Shown here piece after piece: positions 8,412 through 17,131 of a stretch of DNA of 64,000 bases. The stretch covers positions 1-64,000 of the forward strand of contig VANK01000002.1 in the NCBI GenBank assembly GCA_008682415.1. The letters run 5' to 3'. This DNA comes from Acidobacteria bacterium AB60. Lineage in GTDB: Bacteria; Acidobacteriota; Terriglobia; Terriglobales; Acidobacteriaceae. The notes beneath the pieces were generated by a model that saw nothing but the letters and a program-made list of their open reading frames with translations, did no database searches and had not been told where the DNA came from. Each line of letters starts with the position of its first letter. The first letter of the stretch is position 1. A program made the position numbers and the translations under genes.

Positions 8412-9305
8412 TCAAGACAGGTTCTTGAAGTGCCGCAGAATCGCTCCTCGAAGCGTCTCGAGCGCTCCCCCGACATCGTTCTTGCGCCAGACCATACAGA
8501 GAGGGACTCTGGGCAGATCGGGGGTCACCCGTCGCCAGATTACGTTAGCTTGGTAGCGCTTGATGTGCGCGGGAAGGATCGCTACGCCGACTCCTGCAGC
8601 AACCAGGTCTAGAATGCTTTGCGCCCGTTCCGCCTGCTTGGCCACGTACGGTTCAACTCCAAAGGAGCGGCAGACGCTGAGAAACAATGCATGCGTCGCC
8701 GGCGCAGCCGACCGCGTTACCGTGATGAATGGTTCTCCAGCGAGCTTTGAAAATGGGACTCTGCGCAATTTAGCGAGTCGATGATCGGGCGGAAGCGCGA
8801 GGCGCAATTCCACATCCATCACGGTTTCGAAGGCAAATTCGCTTCTGCCTTCAACCTCCACGTTGGCCACGAATGCAAGGTCTACTTCGTGATCTAACAG
8901 CGCTTCGAGTTGCCTCCGCGGAACCATTTCAACGAGGTCAACCTCAACCATAGGAAACTTTCGCCGGAATGCGCGTATGGCCTGCGGTAAAAACAGCCCG
9001 CCCAGTGGACTGAGAAATGCAATGCGTATCTGCCCCGCCTGACCCATCGCAGTAGCTTTGGCTATTTTTGCCGCGCGGTCTGACTGCGAGACAATTGTCT
9101 TCGCTTCTTCGAGGAAGTATTTTCCGGCGAGCGTGAGGCGCAACTTCTTCTGACTGCGATCGAACAATGCCGCACCGACCTCTTCTTCCAGGTCGCGAAT
9201 TTGCCGACTAAGCGGGGGTTGAGAAACTCTTAAGCGCGCGGCCGCCTTAGTAATATTCAATTCTTCCGCTGCCGCAATAAAGTACCGCAAGTGACGAAGT
9301 TCCAT
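8412..9305 (-). CDS. LysR family transcriptional regulator
   Basis: A 297-residue regulator. The N-terminal winged helix (about 1-60) has the standard LysR pattern: LRHLRYFIAAAEELNITKAA, then LRVSQPPLSRQIRDLE and LFDR. The rest is a periplasmic-binding-protein-like effector domain (about 90-290). The gene is divergent from the small Cys protein/DUF899 pair starting at 9493, with a 187-bp shared promoter region, which makes that pair its likely target. The paoABC operon on its other side is a second candidate. The effector cannot be read from the sequence. Confidence 0.92.
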   Translation of the reverse strand: MELRHLRYFIAAAEELNITKAAARLRVSQPPLSRQIRDLEEEVGAALFDRSQKKLRLTLAGKYFLEEAKTIVSQSDRAAKIAKATAMGQAGQIRIAFLSPLGGLFLPQAIRAFRRKFPMVEVDLVEMVPRRQLEALLDHEVDLAFVANVEVEGRSEFAFETVMDVELRLALPPDHRLAKLRRVPFSKLAGEPFITVTRSAAPATHALFLSVCRSFGVEPYVAKQAERAQSILDLVAAGVGVAILPAHIKRYQANVIWRRVTPDLPRVPLCMVWRKNDVGGALETLRGAILRHFKNLS

Positions 9306-9492
9306 ACCCGATCAGTTTACCCCAGGTGCATACCTAAAAAGCATGGAGCCGCCATCAAAAGAGTATTTGCGGTCCGAGACTTGTCGTCTTACGGTTGCTT
9401 TGAAGAACGCGGTGACCGTCTCGTCCCCAACCTTTGATGTTCGAGAAGCACTGCGGCTTTGGTGGAACGATCCGCCCTTAATTGGAGGGACG

Positions 9493-9651
9493 ATGTGTCC
9501 AGTATGCATTGCGACCGCTGCAGCAGTTGTAGCAGGAGCCGGCTCAACCGGAGGAATTCTCGCCATATGTCTCAGCCGGTTCAAGAAGCTCTTCAGATCG
9601 GATCGTCCCAAATCTCTATCTGAAACCAAGGGAGAAACACGATGCCAATAG
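9493..9651 (+). CDS. Small CxxC membrane-anchored-like protein (52 aa)
   Basis: A 52-residue protein starting MCPVCIATAA, with a CPxC motif directly at the N-terminus, a hydrophobic Ala/Gly-rich segment (about 6-30) that could be one membrane helix, and a basic tail. The start is fixed by GGAGGG spaced 3-4 bases before ATG. Its stop overlaps the DUF899 start by 10 nt, so translation is probably coupled. I recall similar short MCPVC proteins annotated only as hypothetical. The longer frame from 9343 has no ribosome binding site and is not favoured. Confidence 0.7.
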   Translation: MCPVCIATAAAVVAGAGSTGGILAICLSRFKKLFRSDRPKSLSETKGETRCQ

Positions 9652-10430
9652 TCAACATTCAAAATGCGGAGCTCGCCTTCAACACTCCTCCCGTCGTATC
9701 GCTGCTCGAATGGAAGGAAGCACACAAGGAACTCCTGGCGAAAGAAAAGGCGCTCACCCGCTCCCGTGATGCGCTTGCGGCGGAGCGGCGCAGAAAGCCG
9801 TGGATGTTAGTGGAGAAGAGATACGAGTTCGATGGGCTCAATGGCAGGGCCAGCCTGCTGGATCTGTTTGAGGGACGCCGGCAATTGATCATTTATCGAG
9901 CATTCTTCGAGCCGGGAGTCTTTGGTTGGCCCGATCATGCATGTCGAGGTTGCTCCCTTGGCGCGGATCAAGTCGCCCATCTTTCCCACCTCAACGCTCG
10001 CGACACAACCCTTGCTTATGCCTCTCGCGCGCCTCAGGAAGCGATCGTGCGCCTGAAAGATCGAATGGGCTGGAAGATGCCGTGGTACACCATCACCGAC
10101 GAGTTTGATGTCGATTTCGATGTTGACCAATGGCATGGACATAATGTGTTCATTCATGACGGCGACAGGATCTTTCGGACCTACTTCATCAACAACCGCG
10201 GCGACGAAGCGATGGGGACCACGTGGAGCTACCTCGATCTGACGCCGCTCGGACGTCAGGAAACTTGGGAAGACTCACCAGAGGGTTATCCCCAAACCGC
10301 TCCGTACAAGTGGTGGAATTGGCACGACAACTACAACTCTCAGGCAAGCCAGGATCCGAAGTGGATTGACATCATCGACGATCCATTGGAGGCGGCCCGA
10401 AAACGCAACGAACAGGCTCAAGCAGGCTAA
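9642..10430 (+). CDS. DUF899 family thioredoxin-like protein
   Basis: A 262-residue protein with features of the DUF899 family: the N-terminal EWKEAHKELLAKEKALTRSRDALAAERR helix, the EFDG/LLDLFEGRRQLIIYRAFF strand-loop, a CRGCS motif at about residue 104, and a C-terminal WWNWHDNY. DUF899 proteins have a thioredoxin-like fold, and the CxxC-type motif suggests redox activity, but the substrate is unknown. It follows GGGAGAAA 6 bases before the ATG and overlaps the 52-residue CPVC protein gene, so the two CxxC proteins are likely coexpressed, perhaps under the divergent LysR regulator. Confidence 0.88.
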   Translation: MPIVNIQNAELAFNTPPVVSLLEWKEAHKELLAKEKALTRSRDALAAERRRKPWMLVEKRYEFDGLNGRASLLDLFEGRRQLIIYRAFFEPGVFGWPDHACRGCSLGADQVAHLSHLNARDTTLAYASRAPQEAIVRLKDRMGWKMPWYTITDEFDVDFDVDQWHGHNVFIHDGDRIFRTYFINNRGDEAMGTTWSYLDLTPLGRQETWEDSPEGYPQTAPYKWWNWHDNYNSQASQDPKWIDIIDDPLEAARKRNEQAQAG

Positions 10431-10502
10431 CGCGCTCCGCCGGGCCAAGATCTAGGCAACATCGGTTTCGCTGCTGCTCTTCACACAGGTTAGGAGACGA
10501 GA

Positions 10503-10925
10503 TTGTTTCCAATGCGCAATCGGCCCACAAAGAGTCGGACTCGCGATGTCTATCGAGTCGACTTTGAATGCGCAGAGCGAACTGCCCGCGTTCTTGCGCT
10601 ATTAAAGGGAGCCTGGACCTTACACGTCCTCTGTGCGACGAAAGGACGTCCCGTTCGCCTCAGCGAATTGAAGCGAATGATGCCCTTCGCGTCGAAGAAG
10701 GCTCTCACCGCGAGTCTTCGGTCGTTGGAGGCCATGCAGGTCATTGTTCGCCGCGATCTTAGCAGCGTAAGTCTACATGTCGAATATGAAATCGCTGAGT
10801 CCATGCGAGACGCGATCGACGCATTGCTCGACTTCCTTTCCGGCTGGGCATCCTTCCTGCCACACGTGGAATCGCCCGGTACCACGATCAACAAAGCTCA
10901 ATCCTTCAAATCACGCTCGCCGTGA
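10503..10925 (+). CDS. HxlR-type winged-helix regulator
   Basis: A 140-residue protein with a MarR/HxlR-like winged helix: ALLKGAWTLHVLCA, PVRLSELKRMMPFASKKALTASLRSLEAMQVIVRRD and YEIAES correspond to the HxlR core. The usual N-terminal Cys of many HxlR sensors appears only as CAERTARV, so redox sensing is uncertain. I chose TTG at 10503 because AGGAG lies 6 bases upstream; ATG 10512 would be too far from it. It is followed 128 bp later by an SDR gene on the same strand, a common pairing in which the regulator controls the reductase. Confidence 0.8.
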   Translation: MFPMRNRPTKSRTRDVYRVDFECAERTARVLALLKGAWTLHVLCATKGRPVRLSELKRMMPFASKKALTASLRSLEAMQVIVRRDLSSVSLHVEYEIAESMRDAIDALLDFLSGWASFLPHVESPGTTINKAQSFKSRSP

Positions 10926-11053
10926 AACCTTCGAAGCCAATTTGAGAGTTCCCGAAGGAATCACGACTTATTTGTCACTCCCGGTGGCCGGGAGTTCTGA
11001 ATCAATCTTGTTAACAAGCGGGTGAGCTAATCGCTGCCCCAAAGGAGAACAGT

Positions 11054-11779
11054 ATGGATATCGCAAATAAGACAATCTTGATCACGGGCGCCAACCGCGG
11101 CATCGGTCGCGCACTCCTTCAGGAAGCCCTCCGGCGTGGAGCAAGCAGAGTCTATGCAGGCACGCGTGGTCCTCTCGAAGTGCCGGACCAGCGCGTGGTC
11201 CCCGTTGTTATGGATCTAACCGTTGAGGGACAGATTGAAGCCGCGGTCAGGCAGGTCGGCAAACTCGATGTGCTCATCAACAATTCCGGGATCGCACCCT
11301 ACGACGATCTCAGCGATTCCGATGTTATTCGCCAGGCTCTCGCGGTCAACTTTTTCGGTACGTACAACGTATCGCGCGCATTTCTGCCACTTCTCAAGAA
11401 ATCCAAGGGCGCCATCGTCAACAATTTATCGCTTGTGGCACTTGCCCCTCTGCCGGTTATACCCAGCTATTCGATCTCGAAGGCCGCGGCTTTGAGCATG
11501 ACGCAGTCTTTGCGAGCATTGCTGGCGACGCAGGGTGTTTCCGTTCACGCCGTCTTCCTCGGCCCGGTCGATACCGACATGAATCGCGGCTTCGATATTC
11601 CTAAGGCGTCGCCCGAGTCTGCCGCAGAGGGTATCTTCGACGGTCTCGAAGCCAATGAAGAAGATATCTTTCCCGATCCCATGTCCCGGATGATGGCGGA
11701 AGGCTGGCGCAATGGTGTAGCCAAGGAATTCGAGCGTCAGAACGCCGGCTTTGTTCCGGCCGCTGTGGTCGCAGATTAG
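11054..11779 (+). CDS. SDR family NAD(P)-dependent oxidoreductase
   Basis: A 241-residue classical short-chain dehydrogenase. The nucleotide-binding TGANRGIG is at about residues 11-18, the NNSG motif at about 76, the active Ser in NNLSLV and the catalytic YSISK (about 137-141). AAAGGAGAA precedes the ATG by 6 bases. All catalytic residues are present, unlike the SDR at 15029. The substrate is not predictable from the sequence. It lies downstream of the HxlR-type regulator. Confidence 0.92.
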   Translation: MDIANKTILITGANRGIGRALLQEALRRGASRVYAGTRGPLEVPDQRVVPVVMDLTVEGQIEAAVRQVGKLDVLINNSGIAPYDDLSDSDVIRQALAVNFFGTYNVSRAFLPLLKKSKGAIVNNLSLVALAPLPVIPSYSISKAAALSMTQSLRALLATQGVSVHAVFLGPVDTDMNRGFDIPKASPESAAEGIFDGLEANEEDIFPDPMSRMMAEGWRNGVAKEFERQNAGFVPAAVVAD

Positions 11780-11987
11780 CGAGTAGGGCTGGAAGCCAAA
11801 TCCAAGCGCGACGCTCGCTTCCACATCGCCAGTGACGATCATGGGCGCATTTCTCGCTGAGGGTTCCACTGACTGCCGGAACACCTGCCGCGTCATTCCT
11901 GATTGCAGCATCTGCTCCCCAAAACAAGAGGGCTGCATCGCCGGTATCCGCGCAGCCCTGAGTTGATGGACAAGTTGCTATTGCCCA

Positions 11988-12485
11988 CTATTTTCCCGCT
12001 TCGGTGTGCTTTGAATAGAAAGCGCGCCAACGTCCGTCGCGATACAAGAAGATGTCGCAAGACATCACAGGTTTGGGATCGGTCCCCTTTTGCAGTACAG
12101 CTGTCAAGATCGCAACATCTCCGTCTATTTCAACAGAGGGCAGGTTAGGATGAGCGGTTCGCCATTTGTCAGCTTTGGCCGTCTGCTCCTCAGTTTTTGC
12201 GCTCTTAACGGCATGGGCGATGATGGTCGCTCGATCATGCGTGCTTCCATCGGAACTGATGGAGCGGTATTCCGGCAGTAATAGAGCGTCAAGGAACTTG
12301 ATATCTCCGGCTTCTTCGGCTGTTGACCACCGCTGGTCGGCCTCAATCACAGCAGCGGCAGTGTGAGGCTCGGAAGCCTGTTCCGCTCGAGCGCCGGTTG
12401 AAACGACAATTCCAATTGCTGCAAACAGAAAGGTGACAGAGGATCCAGTTCCGAATCTTGGCAAGATGAGATATCGTGTGTTCAT
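11988..12485 (-). CDS. Secreted DUF4440/SnoaL-like protein
   Basis: A 165-residue protein with a signal peptide (about 1-35, ending GARAEQ) and a DUF4440/NTF2-like cone fold: VIEADQRWSTAEEAGDIKFLDALLLPEYRSIS at the start, then THDRATIIAHA, and a C-terminal DIFLYRDGRWRAFYSKH. The family often folds as small ligand-binding or orphan enzymes, so no reaction can be assigned. It is convergent with the SDR at 11054. Confidence 0.82.
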   Translation of the reverse strand: MNTRYLILPRFGTGSSVTFLFAAIGIVVSTGARAEQASEPHTAAAVIEADQRWSTAEEAGDIKFLDALLLPEYRSISSDGSTHDRATIIAHAVKSAKTEEQTAKADKWRTAHPNLPSVEIDGDVAILTAVLQKGTDPKPVMSCDIFLYRDGRWRAFYSKHTEAGK

Positions 12486-12925
12486 GAAATGACGTTATCC
12501 GCTGACCTTCGATCTGATGTGCAGAATGCGCCTAGTGTGGCGATCGTTGAATTGAACTGGCCTGCTTTAGATATTCTGTGGATCAGCCGAGTCGCATACG
12601 GTTTGACGACATCCTCATCTATCAGTACCTATGCTCGAAATCGCGCGGAATCTAGTGTGGATGAGCGAATCACCCATTCAATCTACTTGTACTGGGTGGG
12701 AAATCCTTTCCGCTTTCCGAGTTCTCGATACTCAACCGGTTGCAGTGCACCCGGCGAGATTCAGATTGCGTCAACGGTTCTCTCTCGATGTACTACCCCA
12801 ATCCGCCCTACTCCTCTCTCGAGGCTTCTCAGCGCTCGATCCCGAATGCAATTCTGTAGTTCGCTCGTTCGCAGAGTGGCCAGGAACAAGAACACGCCCG
12901 TACAGTACCAAGTCATCCTGCTGAA
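12486..12925. other. Gene-poor stretch
   Basis: A 206-codon frame exists on the plus strand (12489-13109), but it runs across the real minus-strand gene at 12926, is Ser/Arg-rich and shows no domain. I regard the stretch as non-coding or decayed sequence. No RNA gene or clear repeat was found. Confidence 0.4.
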
Positions 12926-13225
12926 CTACCGGGCAGATGCCACACGGCTCAAGAAGGTGACTTCTGGCTTGGTATCGCAATGCTCACGTAGGAATTGGGA
13001 AAACTTCAGGAAGAACGGTGCTGCCTGGAAGCTATCCACTACCTCTTCTACGAGTTCGCCGACATGTACAAAACGCCTGGGTTCGGACGCGTTCTGGAAG
13101 GATGTATAACGATGATCTGGATGATGAGAAGCAATTCCGGCAACGAACTCGGTGATTGCATCCTTGACTACTCCGAGATCGACATCGGGCTTGATTGCGT
13201 AGTCGATTCGAACATATCGAGTCAT
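12926..13225 (-). CDS. Small antibiotic-biosynthesis-monooxygenase-like (dimeric alpha+beta barrel) protein
   Basis: A 99-residue protein that looks like a dimeric alpha/beta-barrel (ABM) member: an N-terminal strand RYVRIDYAIKPD, a helix VVKDAITEFVAGI, then HPDHRYTSFQ, FVHVGELV and a C-terminal helix AAPFFLKFSQFLREHC. GGAGGATCC precedes the ATG. Members include quinol monooxygenases, but the reaction is not assignable here. The secreted protein gene at 13280 lies 54 bp upstream on the same strand, suggesting cotranscription. Confidence 0.7.
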   Translation of the reverse strand: MTRYVRIDYAIKPDVDLGVVKDAITEFVAGIASHHPDHRYTSFQNASEPRRFVHVGELVEEVVDSFQAAPFFLKFSQFLREHCDTKPEVTFLSRVASAR

Positions 13226-13279
13226 TTTGGATCCTCCTTCTGTCCAGGCAGAAATGCGCCGCGTGATCGGACAATGATC

Positions 13280-13981
13280 TTATTTTGCCTCTGTCTTCAC
13301 GAATAGGTTGTGATCGACCGGAATCACGACGACCGCAAACGGAGTTCCCGCATCGTCAGACAATTGGGGAAGCGGCGCACCGAAAGCGTTCCCGCCCACC
13401 ATCGAATTGTCGTAGTACGGTGCGAAAACCATGACGTGAGGATGCCAGTGGCCGACTCCTGGTATTAGGTTCTGGTCCGCCGACCACATGTACGCGAAGC
13501 TCACTCCCTCTCTCTTGGGCAGCTCACCCCTCGCGTAAGCGGCCTCGACACCCCTGGCAATTTCATCTGGCCCCTTCCCCTGCATGGCGAGGGTGGTTCG
13601 GAGTTCGTAATACGGGATCACTTCTTTCGCCGCCTTAGGATCGAAGCAGATTGGTGATCGAACAGATGACTCATAGACGAGATCTCGGAATTGTGCGGGC
13701 GTATATGTCGGCGCCGAGAAGCCACGCAATACCATGCAGACAAAACCGTTGTCGCCTTGATCAACGACCTTGTAACCGGAGGTCGTGAGCACCTTGATGG
13801 TCGCCCGGCCGGAAATATTGGCCGGAGCAGCACTCTTTGCCAAGGCAATTTCCGGGGCTTGCGGCATGAGATAGTTCTCGATTGGAGGATATTTATCCGG
13901 CTGCTGTTTAGTGGTCTGCGCGCCCGCAGGCATGATGAAAAGCCCAGCGAGCAAGATCAGGGCGAAAGCGCCGTTTTTCAT
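13280..13981 (-). CDS. Secreted protein of unknown function
   Basis: A 233-residue protein with a clear signal peptide (about 1-21, ending AGAQT). The mature part has repeated Pro-rich turns, GDNGFVCMVLRGF, a second Cys in SPICFDP, AYMWSADQNLIPGVGHWHPHVM and a C-terminal LSDDAGTPFAVVVIPVDHN. I do not recognise the family. A decayed piece of a related gene lies at 21319-21426, so the family is probably multi-copy in this genome. It is upstream of the ABM-like gene. Confidence 0.78.
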   Translation of the reverse strand: MKNGAFALILLAGLFIMPAGAQTTKQQPDKYPPIENYLMPQAPEIALAKSAAPANISGRATIKVLTTSGYKVVDQGDNGFVCMVLRGFSAPTYTPAQFRDLVYESSVRSPICFDPKAAKEVIPYYELRTTLAMQGKGPDEIARGVEAAYARGELPKREGVSFAYMWSADQNLIPGVGHWHPHVMVFAPYYDNSMVGGNAFGAPLPQLSDDAGTPFAVVVIPVDHNLFVKTEAK

Positions 13982-14064
13982 AATGAAATCCTTTTCTGCA
14001 AATGCCTCTGCATGTTGCTACTACGGTCATGACAAGCGCTGGGATACGCTGCCCCGAGAATCTC

Positions 14065-14979
14065 TCAAGAGACGTTCTTCGCGACTACGTGTTCAGCGAG
14101 TTGTGCCACCCACGGACAATGTGAGTAGTCAACAATGCGTTCTACTCGGTGCGCGCTTACCTCGAGGCGCACAAAGGAATAGGGAACCCAGGCGTCGCCG
14201 CTGAGTCGCAGAGAGACAATTACGGGTTCACCGTCTACCTGACCGACTGTTAGCCTCCACGGAACCGACAGACGCGCATAGTTGCCAAAATAAGGCGCTT
14301 CCGCCATAGGTCCCGCAAATGCGTCACACACACGCAGCTGAGCATCGGCGCTGATCAGTTCCCGCAGGCCGTCCCAGTCCCGGCGATTGAAACGTTCGAC
14401 GTAGAGTTCAAGAACACGCTGCAACTCTGGATCGGCCTTTCGTTGAGGCTCCTGTACTCGAGGGCTCAGTGACGCAAGCTTCGTGCGTCCACGGTTAAGG
14501 GCTGCCTTGACACCACCTACCGTAGAGTCCACGAGGTGTGCGATTTCTTCGAGCGAATAATCGAAAACGTCCTTCAGCAGAATGGACGCCCGTTCCTTCG
14601 GAGGAAGTGCGGACACGAGCTGTTCCACCGCGCGTCCAACTCCAAGTGCCTGTGGCGCGGCCGGCTCGAACGTTTCCGAAACAGCCGCTTGAGTTTCGGC
14701 TTCGATTCGCACACCTCGCTTCCTGAGAAAGTCGATACAGCGGTTATGGGCAATGCGAAACAGCCACGGCTTCAAAGGACGGCTCTCATCAAATTGGTCG
14801 AGCTTTCGATACGCCTCAAATAGGGCCTCCTGCACGACGTCTTCGCCATCCATTACCGAACCGGTCATGCGTGCGCAGTAGCGGTGTAAGCTGGGCCGAA
14901 GTTGATTGATCGTTTCGAGAAACGAAAGGTATTTTGCCCCGAAAGGGCCGGAATGCTCAAGATAATCGGTGTTGACCAT
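14065..14979 (-). CDS. ECF RNA polymerase sigma factor with SnoaL-like C-terminal extension
   Basis: A 304-residue sigma-70 family protein. Region 2 (about 30-90) holds GEDVVQEALFEAYRKL and PWLFRIAHNRCIDFLRKRG. Region 4 (about 125-175) holds LPPKERASILLKDVFDYSLEEIA and VKAALNRGRTKL. The last 110 residues form an NTF2/SnoaL-like domain, as in several ECF groups that lack an anti-sigma factor and are regulated by the tail. ATG 14979 is preferred over an upstream TTG because GAGGGACAGG precedes it at proper spacing. The gene lies 49 bp after an atypical SDR on the same strand, so the two are likely one operon. Confidence 0.88.
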   Translation of the reverse strand: MVNTDYLEHSGPFGAKYLSFLETINQLRPSLHRYCARMTGSVMDGEDVVQEALFEAYRKLDQFDESRPLKPWLFRIAHNRCIDFLRKRGVRIEAETQAAVSETFEPAAPQALGVGRAVEQLVSALPPKERASILLKDVFDYSLEEIAHLVDSTVGGVKAALNRGRTKLASLSPRVQEPQRKADPELQRVLELYVERFNRRDWDGLRELISADAQLRVCDAFAGPMAEAPYFGNYARLSVPWRLTVGQVDGEPVIVSLRLSGDAWVPYSFVRLEVSAHRVERIVDYSHCPWVAQLAEHVVAKNVS

Positions 14980-15028
14980 CGTCCTGTCCCTCAATGAGAA
15001 TCGCTGTTCGTTTCACACGTGACGCTTC

Positions 15029-15823
15029 TCAGTCGGTGATTAGCCCGCCTGTCAGATTGAGGACCGTGCCGGTGATTGCACTTGCTTTGTCTGAGGCCAG
15101 CCACACCGCAGCGTCCGCAACCTCGGCGACTTTGGTCGACCTCTTGGTGTGCGTTAGGCTTTCAACAAAGCCCTGAAACTGCTCGCGCGTGATTCCCATC
15201 GCTTCAGCGTGCAGACCGAACACCACATCAATGGTGTGAGTTTCGGGAAGTCCCGTGGACCGGATGCAAACCGAGCGGACACCGCGAGGACCAAACTCGG
15301 CGGACAAATTGCGATTGAATCCTTCCATTGCCGCCCAAGCCGGACCCATCCCGCCCACAAGTGCTGCACCCAAGCGAGCTGGCTCAGGTGTATGCATCAG
15401 AATGACTCCTGCCCCCTTCTCGACCATACGCCGTGCCGCAGCACGCGCCGTCAAAAAGTGTGAGCGCAAATACGCGGTGATGGGGGCGGTGAAGCTGTTC
15501 ACCGGCAGCTTCGCAATCGGGACGCCCTGCACTCCGGGCTGTGGCACAGGCGTAATGGCGTTGAATGAAATATCGATTCTGCCTGCCGACTTGGCCACGG
15601 AAGAAAGATGTTCCTCAATCTGTTCCTCCTCCAATGCGTCAACTTTCGCTGCTTCAGCCTTGCCGCCTGCCGTCACGATTTCTTCGGTGAGAGCGTCGAC
15701 TTTGCCCAGATTGCGGCCTGTTAGGAATACTCTTGCGCCTTCACGCGCAAAGGCCTTGGCGACGGTGCCTCCAATTGCACCACCAGCTCCGTAGATCACG
15801 GCAACTTTGTTTTCCAGTAGCAT
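15029..15823 (-). CDS. SDR-fold protein with altered catalytic residues
   Basis: A 264-residue protein with the SDR Rossmann start YGAGGAIGGTVAKAF and the full family length, ending ITGTVLNLTGGLITD. The catalytic YxxxK is not present: the aligned position reads PAWAAMEGF, with Trp for Tyr and Glu for Lys, and the NAG motif reads NAI. Cofactor binding may persist, but normal SDR chemistry is doubtful. GAGGAAATC precedes the ATG. It is the first gene of a probable two-gene operon with the ECF sigma factor, so a regulatory or sensory role is possible; that is inference. Confidence 0.85.
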   Translation of the reverse strand: MLLENKVAVIYGAGGAIGGTVAKAFAREGARVFLTGRNLGKVDALTEEIVTAGGKAEAAKVDALEEEQIEEHLSSVAKSAGRIDISFNAITPVPQPGVQGVPIAKLPVNSFTAPITAYLRSHFLTARAAARRMVEKGAGVILMHTPEPARLGAALVGGMGPAWAAMEGFNRNLSAEFGPRGVRSVCIRSTGLPETHTIDVVFGLHAEAMGITREQFQGFVESLTHTKRSTKVAEVADAAVWLASDKASAITGTVLNLTGGLITD

Positions 15824-15993
15824 GATTTCCTCTCGTTTCGCGTCAACTCGAATCTGCTCTACGTGCTGCTAATACGGTCCCCACATGCTAGGGGATACGG
15901 AGCACACCTTGTTCCGGAACCCAGCCGAATAGGGGACGTTAGTGGGGATTCTTGGCAGATCCCCGCAAAACCACTCGGACGCGGTCCGAACGC

Positions 15994-16464
15994 TCACTTC
16001 CCGTACTTATGAAGACTGAAAGAGATCGGCAAGCCGACGATGACCATGTGCCCGAGAATGCCTTGAAGTAGTCCCCGGAGTTGATAAGGGCCCGCCAGGT
16101 GCAATGCGCTGAGCGGCAATACAACGAGATTCATCACCAGGAACACAGCCATTCCATAGAACAGTCCGCACACCAGCCAATGGTCGGCAAGGAACTTTAG
16201 TTTGCGGCTGGCCAGGCAATAGATGGCCGCTGCCGAGAAGGCGATCAAGAAATGCAGCAGCATTCCCAGTATCCAAGTAGCGGCTCCCCCCTGAAATGCG
16301 GTTGAGCGTCCGACTAGACCCGCGGCAATACCCTGCGCAGACTTCAGTCCAAATGAGATAAAACCCCAGATTTTGTCGAGTGTCCCGGCTATCAAGCCTC
16401 CGGCTAGAATCGGCCGCAGCAGCGTGACTTGTGATCGAGACACAGGATGCGCGGTTGCGCTCAC
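15994..16464 (-). CDS. Small integral membrane protein, tandem paralog 2
   Basis: A 156-residue protein with about four membrane segments: LLRPILAGGLIAGTLDKIW, WILGMLLHFLIAFSAAAIYCLA, CGLFYGMAVFLVMNLVVLPLSA and LLQGILGHMVIVGLPISFSL. It is paralogous to the upstream gene over its full length. It starts at GTG within a 4-nt overlap with that gene's stop, so the two are translationally coupled. The family is unnamed to me; a transport or heterodimeric membrane role is possible. Confidence 0.8.
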   Translation of the reverse strand: MSATAHPVSRSQVTLLRPILAGGLIAGTLDKIWGFISFGLKSAQGIAAGLVGRSTAFQGGAATWILGMLLHFLIAFSAAAIYCLASRKLKFLADHWLVCGLFYGMAVFLVMNLVVLPLSALHLAGPYQLRGLLQGILGHMVIVGLPISFSLHKYGK

Positions 16465-16955
16465 GTGGTTGACTCCTTCGAAGGCAGTGTCGGAAATCTG
16501 TGCAGACTGAACGAGATCGGCAATCCAATCTCGACCATATTCCCGAGAATTCCATCAACGAGAGATCGAAGTTGATAGGGACCAGCCATGTGCAAGGCGC
16601 TCAGAGGCAGGAGCACGAGGTTCATGAAGAGGAACACCGCCGTTCCGTAGAACAAGCCACACACAAACCAGTGGTCTACGAGGAAATTCATCTTTCGTCC
16701 GGCGAAGCAATAGATCGTAGCCGCCATGAGCGCAATAAAGAAGTGCAGCTGCATCCCGAGTACCCATGTAAGGACGCCACCTTGAAATGCCGCTGAGGGA
16801 CCAATCAGGCCCGCTGCAACGCCCTGCGGAGCTTTCACTCCAAACGAGGCGAACGCAGGGATCATGTCGAGCACGCCCACCATCGCACCTCCGACCGCAA
16901 TTGGGCGTAGTAGGTTCGTGCCGCGTTCCAGAGCGACATCAGTGGTTGTGTCCAA
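16461..16955 (-). CDS. Small integral membrane protein, tandem paralog 1
   Basis: A 164-residue paralog of the gene at 15994, with the same four hydrophobic segments and shared blocks (AQGxAAGLxG, AFQGG, DHWxVCGLFYG, LPLSALHxAGPYQLR). The start is TTG with AAGGAG upstream. It is divergent from the MocR regulator at 17132, with a 176-bp shared promoter region, so regulation by MocR is plausible. A tandem duplication produced the pair. Confidence 0.8.
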   Translation of the reverse strand: MDTTTDVALERGTNLLRPIAVGGAMVGVLDMIPAFASFGVKAPQGVAAGLIGPSAAFQGGVLTWVLGMQLHFFIALMAATIYCFAGRKMNFLVDHWFVCGLFYGTAVFLFMNLVLLPLSALHMAGPYQLRSLVDGILGNMVEIGLPISFSLHRFPTLPSKESTT

Positions 16956-17131
16956 TGCAGTAGCTCCTTACGGCGCTCGAATTCACTCGGCCTGCTTGCG
17001 ACCACCGCAAAGTGACCTCGAAGCTTCCCTTCTGTATGGCCAATCTGCGAACTCCTGTTGATCGTACGTTCTGGATTGGTATGCTTGGTAGGGCCATTTT
17101 GAGTAGATAGTTTTGGACCACCGGAGGTCCG

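Noticed and set aside
12489-13109. A 206-codon plus-strand frame
   Set aside because: It crosses the better-supported ABM-like gene on the minus strand; composition is Ser/Arg/Thr-rich and no family is visible.
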